Part shown: piece by piece, positions 7,892 to 16,713 of the stretch
How the letters are laid out: each line of letters starts with the position of its first letter
Position numbering within the stretch: the first letter of the stretch is position 1
DNA from: Streptomyces cacaoi
GTDB lineage: Bacteria; Actinomycetota; Actinomycetes; Streptomycetales; Streptomycetaceae
DNA length: 64,000 nucleotides
NCBI RefSeq assembly: GCF_006539165.1
Contig: NZ_BJMM01000024.1
Location: 43,602-107,601 of the forward strand
Direction: 5' to 3'
Program-made: the position numbers and the translations under genes
Notes under the pieces: model-generated
The model's input: the letters and a program-made list of their open reading frames with translations, nothing else
The model's database searches: none
What the model was told of the DNA's origin: nothing

Positions 7892-8803
7892 ATGCGGAGC
7901 GTCAGCCAGCCGGTCATGGCGGTGCTGAACGACACGAGCAAGGAGATCAGCGCTGCGCTGGAGGCCTGGTCGCACGCGTCCAAGGCGGCCAGGGACGATC
8001 TGCGGCGCATCTTCTACCAGGCCGTCCGGGACGCGCTGCCCCACATCGACACGAGCGACGGCATCGGCATGAAGGACCTGAAGAGCTTCGGAAAAGGTCT
8101 CCTCAACATGGGGAAGAGTTTCGGCGAGGGCATCGTTCTGGAGATCGACGAGGACGCGATGAACGCCACCGTCGAGGCGTACAAAAACCGTGTCGAACGC
8201 CAGGTCCCGGAACTCAAGAAGCTCATGCCGGCGCTCGACGAGGCATACACCAGCGCGCCGACGTTCAAGGCCGAGTCGGCCCGCGCCAACAGCTTCGGCG
8301 CCCGCGCCTTGACGGACTTCAAGGGAAATCCTCTCTACACCGTCCCGGGCGAGAAGGAAGCGGACCACAAGTATCCTGTGGACCTGGCGAACCAGGAGGG
8401 CGTCTCCGGGGCGCACGTCATCGACAAGCATGTGGCGAAGACGGACGAACAGTTGGAACAGCGGCTTCGGGACGAACAGAAAGTGACGGCCGGGCGTGTG
8501 CGCCCCCTGGCCGCTTCGACCTTCGCGTCGCTGGAAGACGGCCAACGCTACACGCAGGCCGTATTGGACGATCCCGGTAACCAGAAGAAGGTGGCGAAGT
8601 GGCTCGCGGGCGACCCTGACCCGCGGAAATCAACCAGGAGTGTCGGTCTGACTTTCCAGGAGCCTGTGGGGCGGAGCTGGGAGCGCGGAGACTCGGGCGC
8701 GCACCCGGTCAAGAACGTCATCGTGACCCTGCGCCCGGTCCCGGGTGGGCACCCTCCGTACGTGGTCCTCACCTCGATGCCGACAGGCAAGAATCCGTCT
8801 TGA
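7892..8803 (+). CDS. Polymorphic toxin C-terminal half with RNase A-like (CdiA-CT type) domain
   Basis: 303 residues. The first half is helical (SQPVMAVLNDTSKEISAALE and onward) and reads like the continuation of the upstream gene. From about residue 168 the protein matches the bacterial RNase A-like toxin domain: GAHVIDKHVAKTDEQLEQRL with its conserved His, then ASTFASLEDGQRYTQAVL, WLAGDPDP, a glycine-bounded strand, and a closing VTLRPVPGGHPPYVVLTSMP. Such domains cut RNA in target cells. ATG 7892 follows AAAGGAGG with very short spacing. The immunity gene follows at once. Catalytic residues are inferred from the family pattern. Confidence 0.8.
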   Translation: MRSVSQPVMAVLNDTSKEISAALEAWSHASKAARDDLRRIFYQAVRDALPHIDTSDGIGMKDLKSFGKGLLNMGKSFGEGIVLEIDEDAMNATVEAYKNRVERQVPELKKLMPALDEAYTSAPTFKAESARANSFGARALTDFKGNPLYTVPGEKEADHKYPVDLANQEGVSGAHVIDKHVAKTDEQLEQRLRDEQKVTAGRVRPLAASTFASLEDGQRYTQAVLDDPGNQKKVAKWLAGDPDPRKSTRSVGLTFQEPVGRSWERGDSGAHPVKNVIVTLRPVPGGHPPYVVLTSMPTGKNPS

Positions 8804-8838
8804 CGGAAGCCGTGCCGCGTCATGGAAGTGTGTTCCGT

Positions 8839-9390
8839 ATGTCCAAACAATATCGAGACGACTGGGAGAAGGCCGCACGCTTTCTGTGTGACTTCGCCAT
8901 GGTCGCCCCCAGGACCGGCGAGGACTGGAGAGCCGACGCCCAGGCCGTCATGAACCTGCGGACCAGCGATCCGCGTGGCTGGCTGGAAGTCAACGACGCA
9001 CCGGAGACCGACGCCTGGTGCGACCGGACGCACCCGTTCATTCCGCCGTTTCTTTCCGAGTTCGACACATCCGTCTTCCCGGTGCCGAAGAATGCGGCGA
9101 TCCAGCTCATGTCCCTGCTGCACGCCGACTGGTTCGCCGCCTGGGCCGAGCCGGATTTCGACGAGCGCAAGGAAGACCTCATGGAGCGGGCCGAGGTGGT
9201 ACTCGGCCGATTCGGGGAGAACGCGGTGTTCTATACGAACGCGACGGCGGCGAGAGACGATCCGGAAGCGGACATGTTCCACCGCGAGCAGATCCACGAA
9301 TGCTTCACCGACTACCCGCTCGACTGCGGAGTCATCGCCGTCTCCCCCGACGAGGTGGGCGTTTTCTGGGGCTTCTTCATCGGTGACTGA
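8839..9390 (+). CDS. Predicted cognate immunity protein
   Basis: 183 residues, acidic, no export signal. It lies 35 bases after the toxin stop, the usual place of an immunity gene. Its paralogue at 2524-3093 shares its full length, with an identical DCGVIAVSPDEVGVFW block near the end. It presumably binds and blocks the RNase domain in the producer's cytoplasm. ATG 8839 follows GGAAG; an in-frame TTG at 8800 overlaps the toxin stop and could couple translation, but the extra residues have no counterpart in the paralogue. I do not recognise a named immunity family. Confidence 0.7.
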   Translation: MSKQYRDDWEKAARFLCDFAMVAPRTGEDWRADAQAVMNLRTSDPRGWLEVNDAPETDAWCDRTHPFIPPFLSEFDTSVFPVPKNAAIQLMSLLHADWFAAWAEPDFDERKEDLMERAEVVLGRFGENAVFYTNATAARDDPEADMFHREQIHECFTDYPLDCGVIAVSPDEVGVFWGFFIGD

Positions 9391-9564
9391 CCGACCCTCC
9401 TGGGGGGTGGGGCCGACAGGGGTGCGGGCCCCGGGACCCGACAGCGGTCTTCGGGCGGGAGCCCGCATACCGTGGGGGCCGTTGTGTCGGCCTTCTGCCC
9501 GGGTGGGAGGCCGTGGGCATCATGGCCGTCAGCCGTCCGGCCACCGCACCCCACAGGGAGATAC

Positions 9565-10107
9565 ATGAGCAGCGCAAAGCCCGTCGTCGGGATCGTCATG
9601 GGGTCCGATTCGGACTGGCCGGTGATGGAGGCCGCAGCGAAGGCGCTGGCCGAGTTCGAGGTGCCGTACGAGGTGGATGTCGTCTCGGCGCACCGGATGC
9701 CGAAGGAGATGCTGGCCTACGGCGAGGACGCCGCGGGCCGCGGGCTGAAGGCGATCATCGCGGGTGCGGGCGGCGCCGCGCACCTGCCCGGCATGCTCGC
9801 GTCCGTCACCCCGCTGCCGGTGATCGGTGTGCCCGTCCCGCTGAAGTATCTGGACGGTATGGACTCGTTGCTGTCGATCGTGCAGATGCCCGCGGGCGTG
9901 CCCGTGGCGACGGTCTCGGTGGGCGGCGCGCGCAATGCGGGTCTGCTGGCCGTGCGGATGCTCGCCGGTCACGACGAGGAGCTGCGCGAGAAGGTCGTGG
10001 ACTTCCAGCAGGAGCTGAACGCGCAGGCCACCGAGAAGGGGAAGCGGCTGCGCAGCAAGGCGGCGGGGGAGACCGGTTTCGGCTTCGGCCAGGCAGGAGG
10101 GAACTGA
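9565..10107 (+). CDS. purE: 5-(carboxyamino)imidazole ribonucleotide mutase PurE
   Basis: Converts N5-CAIR, the PurK product, to CAIR in purine synthesis; class I PurE, cytosolic homo-octamer in the family. The phosphate-binding start VGIVMGSDSDWPVM, the SAHRMP motif with the catalytic His, and GAGGAAHLPGM are all intact. Length of 180 residues is normal. ATG 9565 follows GGGAG at proper spacing. The stop is followed after three bases by the dipeptidase gene, so the two are probably cotranscribed. It is separated from purK by the accessory segment described above. Confidence 0.96.
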   Translation: MSSAKPVVGIVMGSDSDWPVMEAAAKALAEFEVPYEVDVVSAHRMPKEMLAYGEDAAGRGLKAIIAGAGGAAHLPGMLASVTPLPVIGVPVPLKYLDGMDSLLSIVQMPAGVPVATVSVGGARNAGLLAVRMLAGHDEELREKVVDFQQELNAQATEKGKRLRSKAAGETGFGFGQAGGN

Positions 10108-10110
10108 GCG

Positions 10111-11355
10111 ATGAGCACTTCCGAGACGAGCCCCACGCACGAGGACCCGGTGCCGCGGCTGGACCGGGCGCGCGCCCTGCTGGCCGAACACCCGGTCGTG
10201 GACGGGCACAACGACCTGCCGTGGGCGCTGCGCGAGCAGTGCGGCTACGACCTCGACGCGCTGGATGTCTCCCAGGACTGCGGCGACCGTCTGCACACGG
10301 ACATCCCGCGGCTGCGGGCCGGCGGCGTCGGCGGCCAGTTCTGGTCCGTCTTCGTCCCGGCGGAGCTGACGGGGGACGACGCGGTCAGCGCCACCCTGGA
10401 GCAGATCGACGTGGTCCGTCTGCTGTGTGCGCGCTACGGCGACGACCTGCGGTTCGTGGACACGGCGGACGGCATGGAGGAGGCCCGGGCGCACGGCGGC
10501 ATCGCGTCGCTGATGGGCGCCGAGGGCGGCCACTCGATCAACAACTCGCTCGGCACGCTGCGTTCGCTCTACGAGCTGGGCGTGCGCTATCTGACGCTCA
10601 CTCACAACAGCTCGCTGGCCTGGGCGGATTCGGCCACGGACGAGCCGCGTGCGGGCGGGCTGTCCCGGTTCGGCGAGGAGGTCGTCCGGGAGATGAACCG
10701 GCTCGGCATGCTCGTGGACCTCTCGCACGTGGCGGCCGAGACGATGCGCGCCGCGCTGCGGGTGACGGAGGCGCCCGTTCTCTTCTCGCACTCCTCGGCG
10801 CGCGCCGTGTGCGACCATCCGCGCAACATTCCCGACGACGTCCTCGCGCAGCTCCCGGCCAACGGCGGTGTGGCGATGGCGACGTTCGTCCCGAAGTTCA
10901 TCCTGCCGGCGGCCGTGGCCTGGACGCAGGAGGCCGATGCGAACATGCGGGCGCACGGCCTGCATCCGCTGGACCTCACCGAGGAGGGCAAGCGGGTCCA
11001 GCGCGAGTTCGAGGAGCGGAATCCGCGCCCCCGGGCGGACGCGACGACCGTGGCCGACCATCTCGACCACATGCGCGAGGTCGCCGGTATCGACCACGTC
11101 GGCATCGGCGGTGACTACGACGGCACTGCCTTCACCCCCGCCCAGCTCGACGACGTGGCCGGCTATCCGCATCTGATCGCCGAACTCCTCGGCCGCGGCT
11201 GGACGGAGGACGACCTGGCCAAGCTGACGTGGCGCAACGCCGTGCGGGTGCTGCGGGACGCCGAGGCCGTGGCGCGCGATCTGCGGCAGCGGCGCGGCCC
11301 GTCCGTCGCCACGATCGACGCACTGGACGGCCCCACCGCGGCGCCCGCCTCGTGA
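10111..11355 (+). CDS. Membrane (renal-type) dipeptidase, peptidase family M19
   Basis: Zinc-dependent dipeptidase of 414 residues. The metal-binding start VVDGHNDLPWALR (HxD), the bridging Glu in LMGAEGGHSI, the YLTLTHNSSLAWADSA block, DLSHVA and FSHSSARAVCDHPRN carry the expected His and Asp ligands, and HVGIGGDYDG holds the last Asp. No signal peptide is visible, so it is probably cytosolic, as in other streptomycetes where a purE-dipeptidase pair is common. It may recycle dipeptides or cleave beta-lactam-like amide bonds; substrate not fixed by sequence. Confidence 0.92.
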   Translation: MSTSETSPTHEDPVPRLDRARALLAEHPVVDGHNDLPWALREQCGYDLDALDVSQDCGDRLHTDIPRLRAGGVGGQFWSVFVPAELTGDDAVSATLEQIDVVRLLCARYGDDLRFVDTADGMEEARAHGGIASLMGAEGGHSINNSLGTLRSLYELGVRYLTLTHNSSLAWADSATDEPRAGGLSRFGEEVVREMNRLGMLVDLSHVAAETMRAALRVTEAPVLFSHSSARAVCDHPRNIPDDVLAQLPANGGVAMATFVPKFILPAAVAWTQEADANMRAHGLHPLDLTEEGKRVQREFEERNPRPRADATTVADHLDHMREVAGIDHVGIGGDYDGTAFTPAQLDDVAGYPHLIAELLGRGWTEDDLAKLTWRNAVRVLRDAEAVARDLRQRRGPSVATIDALDGPTAAPAS

Positions 11356-11571
11356 GGTCTGCCGACGCCTGATGACGACAGCCCGCCGACCGGCCCCTGT
11401 CGGTGTGCGGTCGGCGGGGTGTCGGTGTTGTCGGTGTGCTGTCGGGCGGGACCGGGAGGGTGGCGTGGCGGGGTCCCGGGTGGTGGCCCCGCGGGGCGGT
11501 CCGGGCGCGGTGTCCTCCGGCGAAGGCACGGCCCGAACCGCCCGCCCTGTCGCTCGCGTGAGGAGATCCGT

Positions 11572-12693
11572 ATGCCCGTGCCCGAACCCCGCCCGACGGC
11601 CACCCCTGCCGACGCCGACACTTCAGAGTCCGCCTCCGGTTCCGTCTCCGCTTCCGGTTCCGGCTCCGGTTCCGCGTCCGCAGCCGGATCCGGTCCGGCA
11701 GCCGAGCCCGGTTCCGTTCCGGGTGGCCGAAGGGAGGGGGCGCGGCGGCGTCCGACCTGGGACGTCCGGCGGCTGCCCGCGGCCGAGGGCAGGACGTTCC
11801 TCGTCACGGGCGGCAACGCGGGCATCGGCTACTTCGTCGCGGAACAGCTGGCCGGCACCGGAGCGACGGTCGTCCTCGGAAGCCGGGACGCGGCCCGGGC
11901 GGCGGACGCGCTGGGATCGATCCGGGCCCGGGTCCCGGGGGCCCGCGTCCGCCATCTCGCCCTGGACCTCGCGGACCTCGCGTCCGTGCGCACCGCGGCG
12001 GAGACGTTCGCCGGGGACGCGGGGCCCGGCGGGGGACGGCTCGACGCGGTCGTCCTCAACGCGGGCGTGGCGCTGGATCATCCGCCGCGCCGGCTGACAC
12101 ACGACGGCCACGAGCTGATGTTCGGCACGAACCATCTGGGGCACTTCGCGCTCACCGCGCACCTCGCGCCGCTGCTCGCGGCGACCGAGGGCAGCCGGAT
12201 CGTGACGACGGGCAGCTTCGCGGCCCGCTCCGAGCGGATGGACCTCGACGATCCGCAGTCGCTGCACGACTACCGGCCCAAGCGCACCTACGGCCGTTCG
12301 AAGCTGGCGCAGATGCTGTTCGGCTTCGCCCTCGACCGCCGGCTGCGTGCGGCGGGCAGCGGCACCCTGAGCGTCGTCGTCCACCCCGGGGGCGCCCTCG
12401 ACGGGCTGACGCCCGCGCGCCCGCCGCTGCACACACCGGGCCGGGGCAGCCGCCTCGCGACGCTCCCGGCCGGTCTGCTGCTGCACGGCAAGCACGCCGG
12501 GGCGTGGCCCGCGGTCCGCGCGGTGCTGGACGAGGAGGTACGCGGGGGACAGCTGTGGGGCCCCGCGGCGTTCGGGCTGCGCGGCGAACCCCGGCTGGAA
12601 CGGCCCCGTCCGCACATGGTGGACCGCGGGACGGCGGACCGGCTGTGGGAGATGAGCGTCGAACTGACGGGTGTGGAGCCGGAGTTCGGCTGA
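11572..12693 (+). CDS. Short-chain dehydrogenase/reductase with low-complexity N-terminus
   Basis: 373 residues. A classical NAD(P)-binding SDR core begins around residue 70 (FLVTGGNAGIGYFVAEQL, a TGxxxGIG loop), followed by LNAGVALDHP (the NAG motif), a catalytic Ser region (IVTTGSFAAR) and YGRSKLAQM (YxxxK). It resembles retinol dehydrogenase/WW-domain-oxidoreductase-like SDRs. The first 60 residues are almost only Ser, Gly, Ala, Pro and Glu, encoded by TCCGGY hexamer repeats, and may be an expanded unstructured tail. ATG 11572 follows GAGGAGATCC. Substrate unknown. Confidence 0.88.
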   Translation: MPVPEPRPTATPADADTSESASGSVSASGSGSGSASAAGSGPAAEPGSVPGGRREGARRRPTWDVRRLPAAEGRTFLVTGGNAGIGYFVAEQLAGTGATVVLGSRDAARAADALGSIRARVPGARVRHLALDLADLASVRTAAETFAGDAGPGGGRLDAVVLNAGVALDHPPRRLTHDGHELMFGTNHLGHFALTAHLAPLLAATEGSRIVTTGSFAARSERMDLDDPQSLHDYRPKRTYGRSKLAQMLFGFALDRRLRAAGSGTLSVVVHPGGALDGLTPARPPLHTPGRGSRLATLPAGLLLHGKHAGAWPAVRAVLDEEVRGGQLWGPAAFGLRGEPRLERPRPHMVDRGTADRLWEMSVELTGVEPEFG

Positions 12694-13105
12694 CGGGTGA
12701 GGTCGGCCCGGGCGCACGCCCCGGACGCACGCCCCGGACGCGCCGCGCCACGCCGCGTCGCAGCGGAACGCGGCAACGGGCGTGCCCCTCCCGGTGAGTC
12801 GGCCGCAGCCCGCCCGGAAGCGTCCAGCCGTGTCCGGGGGCCGGTCCCCCAGTGCGCAGGAGCTGGTCAAGGCCCGCCCGGGCAGGGCCGGGTCCGGCCC
12901 GGGAGCGGCACGGCCCCGCGTCGAAGCTGATCAAAGCCCGCCCAGGAAGGGCCGGGGACGGTCCGGGGCAGCCGGGCACGCGTGGGTGCGGTCGGTGGGA
13001 ATGCGGCGGCGGTGGGACGGCGTGAACGACCCTCGTGCGCGTTCTTGACCCGGCTCCCGTGCCGCACGAGCATCTCGTGTGCCGCTTCTGCCCAGGGAGG
13101 ACCTT
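12694..13105. repeat. Intergenic region holding a 36-base direct duplication
   Basis: No gene is supported. Two direct copies of a 36-base element, starting GCTGGTCAAGGCCCGCCC (12862-12897) and GCTGATCAAAGCCCGCCC (12926-12961), agree at about 30 positions and are 64 bases apart. Each contains TCAA within GC-rich arms. The right end holds GGGAGG (13095-13100), the ribosome binding site of the next gene. Role unknown; possibly a duplicated terminator or regulatory site. Confidence 0.55.
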
Positions 13106-16100
13106 TTGTTCCGTCCGGCAACACCAGGCCCCCGCAACGTCCCCACCGACTCCGACTCCGCCTCCGAGTCCGTCCGCGACTCCGGGCGGGACGCCGAGCC
13201 CGCCCCCGAGGTCGGGCCCGCCCCCGCCTCCGGGCCCGACTCCGGCACCACCCCCGGCACCGCCCCCGGCGCCCGAGCCGGCACGTCGCCCGGGCACCCG
13301 CCCAACTCCCGCCCCGGCCGGGCGGGTTCGTCCCCGCTCGCCCGGCGCCGGGTGCTCCAGGCAGGCGCCGCGGCGGGCGGTGTGCTCGCCGCCGGTGGGC
13401 TCGCCGCCCCCGGCAGCGCGTACGCGCGGGGCCGGGCCCCGGCGGCGGCCCCCGCGGCCGGGTCGGCGGCCCGGACGGTCTCCCGTACCGTCCCGTTCAC
13501 CTCGGCCACGAACGGCGCGGCCACCCTCGTGCCGGGCGCCGGTCATCTGATCGCCGAGATGCAGAACATCCTGTGGAAGGTGCCCAGATCGGGCGGCCGG
13601 GCCCGGCCGTTGAGCACGCCCGGTCTGGAGCCGACCCGGCCGGTGCTCTCCCCGGACGGGTCCCGGCTGGCGGTGTGCGCGTACCGCGGCGGGGGTTTCC
13701 ACATCTGGACGCTGCGCCCGGACGGTTCGGGCCTGAAGCAGCGCACCGACGGGCCGTGGGACGACCGCGGCCCGGCCTGGTCGCCGGACGGCCGGAAGCT
13801 CGCGTTCGCCTCGGAGCGGGGCGGCGACCCGGTGCAGGGCAGCCCGTACCGGATCTGGGTGCTGGACGTGGCCTCCGGGAAGCTGACGAGGATCACCGGC
13901 CGGCCCGGTCAGGACGGCCCGCATCAGGACGGCGACTGGGAGGACTTCGACCCGGTCTGGTCGCCCGACGGCCGTCGCCTGTGGTGTGTGCGCGGCAGCG
14001 TGCGGGACGGCGAGGACGGCCCGGTGCTGGACTCCCGCACGCTCGTCTCGGTCGCCGCCGACGGCAGCGCTGACGTCCGCACCGAGTACACGGACGGCAC
14101 CGAGGGCGCCGCCTTGATGACACCGGCGGTCTCCGCCTCCGGGAAGGTCGCCTGCCTGCGGACGACGCCCGCGCCGAAGGCCACGTGCACGCTGCTGGTG
14201 GACGGCGAACCCGTGCCCGTCGAGGGCGACTTGGCGCCCGCACCGCCGCGCTGGGCGGACCGCGGGACCCTGCTGCTGACCGTCGACGGCACCTTCCGGC
14301 TGCTGCGCCCGGCCCGCCCCGAGTCGCCGCAGCGCATCGGGTTCGAGGCGGAGCTGCCCGTCGAACGGCCCCGCTACCGGGGCAAGGACCACGGCTTCGA
14401 GGCGCCCGGCAGCCACGCGGTGCGCGGGATCCAGCAGCCGGTGCTGTCCCCGGACGGGCGCCGGATGGCGTTCGTCGCGCTCGACGCGCTCTGGCTGGCC
14501 CGTACGGACGGCTCGGGCCGGCCCCGGCGTCTGGTCCGGGTGCCGAAGACCCGCTACGTGTGGGCGCCGGCGTTCGCACCGGACGGCGCCTCCGTGCTGT
14601 GGTGCGACGACCGCGACGGCCTCGCCACCGTCCGCAGCATGCGCCTGCCGGACGCCGACGCGGACGGGACGGGCACCGGGGACGCCGGGGGCGCCGCGGG
14701 CGAGGAGAAGGTGCTGGCCGAGGGCGGCCGGGTCTTTCCCGCGCTCTCCCCGGACGGCTCCCGGCTGGCCTGCCTCGACCTGGCCGGCAACCTCCTCGTG
14801 CGGGACCTGGCCGACGGCAGCGAACGCACCCTGGCCGCCCCGCTGGGCGGCGGTGGACTGCCGGGCCCGCCCACCTGGTCCGCCGACGGCCGGCGTATCG
14901 CGCTGTGCGACCGCAACCGGCTCAACCACCGCTTCCGCGAGGGCTACAACCTCGTCCGCGTCGTCGACGCCCGCACCGGCGAGGCCGCCCTGCACCCGCT
15001 CGCGGCGCACGCCTCCCTCTCCGACCGGTACGCCTCGGGGCCGGTGTGGTCGCCCGACGGCCGCTTCCTGGCCGTCGTCAGCGAGTCCGCGCTGTGGGTG
15101 CTGCCGGTGCGCCGGGACGGCACGCCGAACGGCAAGGCGCGCCGGCTGACCGACCACAGCGCCGACCACCCCTCCTGGTCCGGCGATTCACGCACGCTGC
15201 TGTACCTGTCGGCCGGCCGGCCCCACCTGCTGCGCCTCACGGCCGGCGGGCACGCGCACGGCCGGCCCCGTCCCGTCCGGGTGCAGCTGACCTGGCGCAG
15301 GCCCGCACCGAAGGAGACGGTCGTGCACGCCGGGCGGCTGTGGGACGGCACGGGCCCCGACGTCCGCGAGGACGTCGACCTGGTGCTGCGCGACGGCCGT
15401 ATCGCCGGGATCGAGCCGCACCGCGCCGGCCGCCGCGCCGCCCGCCGGATCGACGCCTCGGAGCACACCGTCCTGCCGGGCCTGTGGGACTGCCACACCC
15501 ACCCCTGGCAGAGCACCTACGGCGGCCGGCAGACGACGACGCAGCTCGCCTACGGCATCACCACGGCCGTCTCGCTGGGCGGCTTCGCCACCGAACAGGC
15601 CCGGCTGCGCGAGGCGCTGGACTCCGGCCGGCTCGCCGGGCCCCGGCTGCTGGCCACCGGCGAACTCCTCGACGGCGCCCGCGTCGCCTACAGCATGGGC
15701 CGCGCCCACCGCACCCGCGAGGGACTGCGCCGCTCCCTGGAGCGGGCCGAGGCGCTCGACTGGGACTTCGTCAAGACCTATGTGCGCGCTCCCGGCTGGC
15801 TGATGCGCGAGGCGGCGCGGTTCGCGCACGAGCGCCTCGGGGTGCGCTCCGGCAGCCATCTGTGCACCCCGGGCATCCAGCTCGGCCAGGACCTGACGAC
15901 CCATCTCCAGGCCACCCAGCGCCTGGAGTTCGGCCATGCGACGACCGCGACCGGGCACGCCTACGACGACGTCACCGGCATCTACACCACCCCCGGCGAC
16001 TTCCACCTCATCGCGACGCCGTTCACCGCGTCCCCGCTGCTCGGCGACCACCCGGAGCTGGCGGACGACCCCCGCGTCACCCGGCTGATGCCGCCGTGGG

Positions 16101-16597
16101 ACATCGAGACCGTCCGCGCGTCCGCTTCCCGGCCGCCCACGAAGGACGAACTGGCCACGCTGGACATCGAGACGGAGGTCTACCGGCGCGTCCTCGCCGC
16201 CGGCGGCCGGGTCGTCCTCGGCACCGACCAGCCGCTCGTGCCCGTCGGTCTGCATCTGCACCTCGCGCTGCGCGCCCTGCACCGCGCGGGCCTGAAACCG
16301 CACGAGGTGCTCCGCACGGCCACCGCCCTGCCCGCCCAGGTGTTCGGCGTGGAGCGCGACCTCGGCACCGTCGCACCGCACAAGCTCGCCGACCTCATCG
16401 TCGTCGCGGGCGACCCCCTGACCGACTTCGACGACCTCATCCGCACGACGACGACCATCCGCGGCGGCGTCCCCCACGAACAGGACGACCTGGTGGACGC
16501 CTTCCCCGCCGGCTCCCACCGGCACGCCGCCCCCGCCCACTGGCGCTCCGTCTCCCGCACCCTCCGCCGCGACAGCTGCTGCGACCCGGGCCACTGA
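13106..16597 (+). CDS. Tat-exported amidohydrolase fused to a WD40-like/TolB-type beta-propeller
   Basis: About 1163 residues. A Ser/Glu/Pro-rich leader precedes a twin-arginine signal (LARRRVLQAGAAAGGVLAAGG, cut probably near AYARG). Then come repeated PD40-type blades, each with LSPDG..LA or W(S)PDGR (for example VLSPDGSRLAVCAY, WSPDGRKLAFASERGG, LSPDGSRLACLDL). The C-terminal third is a metal-dependent amidohydrolase: LPGLWDCHTHPW (HxH), GSHLCTPG, EFGHATTA, LGTDQPLVPVG with the metal Asp, and the closing GTVAPHKLADLIVVAGDP. It resembles secreted propeller-amidohydrolases linked to peptide or imide hydrolysis. TTG 13106 is chosen after AGGGAGG; GTG 13079 is also open. Confidence 0.85.
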   Translation: MFRPATPGPRNVPTDSDSASESVRDSGRDAEPAPEVGPAPASGPDSGTTPGTAPGARAGTSPGHPPNSRPGRAGSSPLARRRVLQAGAAAGGVLAAGGLAAPGSAYARGRAPAAAPAAGSAARTVSRTVPFTSATNGAATLVPGAGHLIAEMQNILWKVPRSGGRARPLSTPGLEPTRPVLSPDGSRLAVCAYRGGGFHIWTLRPDGSGLKQRTDGPWDDRGPAWSPDGRKLAFASERGGDPVQGSPYRIWVLDVASGKLTRITGRPGQDGPHQDGDWEDFDPVWSPDGRRLWCVRGSVRDGEDGPVLDSRTLVSVAADGSADVRTEYTDGTEGAALMTPAVSASGKVACLRTTPAPKATCTLLVDGEPVPVEGDLAPAPPRWADRGTLLLTVDGTFRLLRPARPESPQRIGFEAELPVERPRYRGKDHGFEAPGSHAVRGIQQPVLSPDGRRMAFVALDALWLARTDGSGRPRRLVRVPKTRYVWAPAFAPDGASVLWCDDRDGLATVRSMRLPDADADGTGTGDAGGAAGEEKVLAEGGRVFPALSPDGSRLACLDLAGNLLVRDLADGSERTLAAPLGGGGLPGPPTWSADGRRIALCDRNRLNHRFREGYNLVRVVDARTGEAALHPLAAHASLSDRYASGPVWSPDGRFLAVVSESALWVLPVRRDGTPNGKARRLTDHSADHPSWSGDSRTLLYLSAGRPHLLRLTAGGHAHGRPRPVRVQLTWRRPAPKETVVHAGRLWDGTGPDVREDVDLVLRDGRIAGIEPHRAGRRAARRIDASEHTVLPGLWDCHTHPWQSTYGGRQTTTQLAYGITTAVSLGGFATEQARLREALDSGRLAGPRLLATGELLDGARVAYSMGRAHRTREGLRRSLERAEALDWDFVKTYVRAPGWLMREAARFAHERLGVRSGSHLCTPGIQLGQDLTTHLQATQRLEFGHATTATGHAYDDVTGIYTTPGDFHLIATPFTASPLLGDHPELADDPRVTRLMPPWDIETVRASASRPPTKDELATLDIETEVYRRVLAAGGRVVLGTDQPLVPVGLHLHLALRALHRAGLKPHEVLRTATALPAQVFGVERDLGTVAPHKLADLIVVAGDPLTDFDDLIRTTTTIRGGVPHEQDDLVDAFPAGSHRHAAPAHWRSVSRTLRRDSCCDPGH

Positions 16598-16662
16598 CCC
16601 CACACCCCGCGCCGGGGCCGCCCCGGCCCCGGCGCACCCCGAACGCCCCCGCACGAACGGAA

Positions 16663-16694
16663 GGGCCCCGCCGCGCCACAGCGCGACGGGGCCC
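16663..16694. terminator. Bidirectional terminator hairpin
   Basis: A 14-base stem with one mismatch (GGGCCCCGCCGCGC / GCGCGACGGGGCCC) and a four-base loop lies between two convergent genes, the amidohydrolase and the acyl-CoA dehydrogenase. There is no T-run, as usual in this genus. Confidence 0.8.
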
Positions 16695-16713
16695 GCGCTC
16701 CGTAAGGCCCGTC

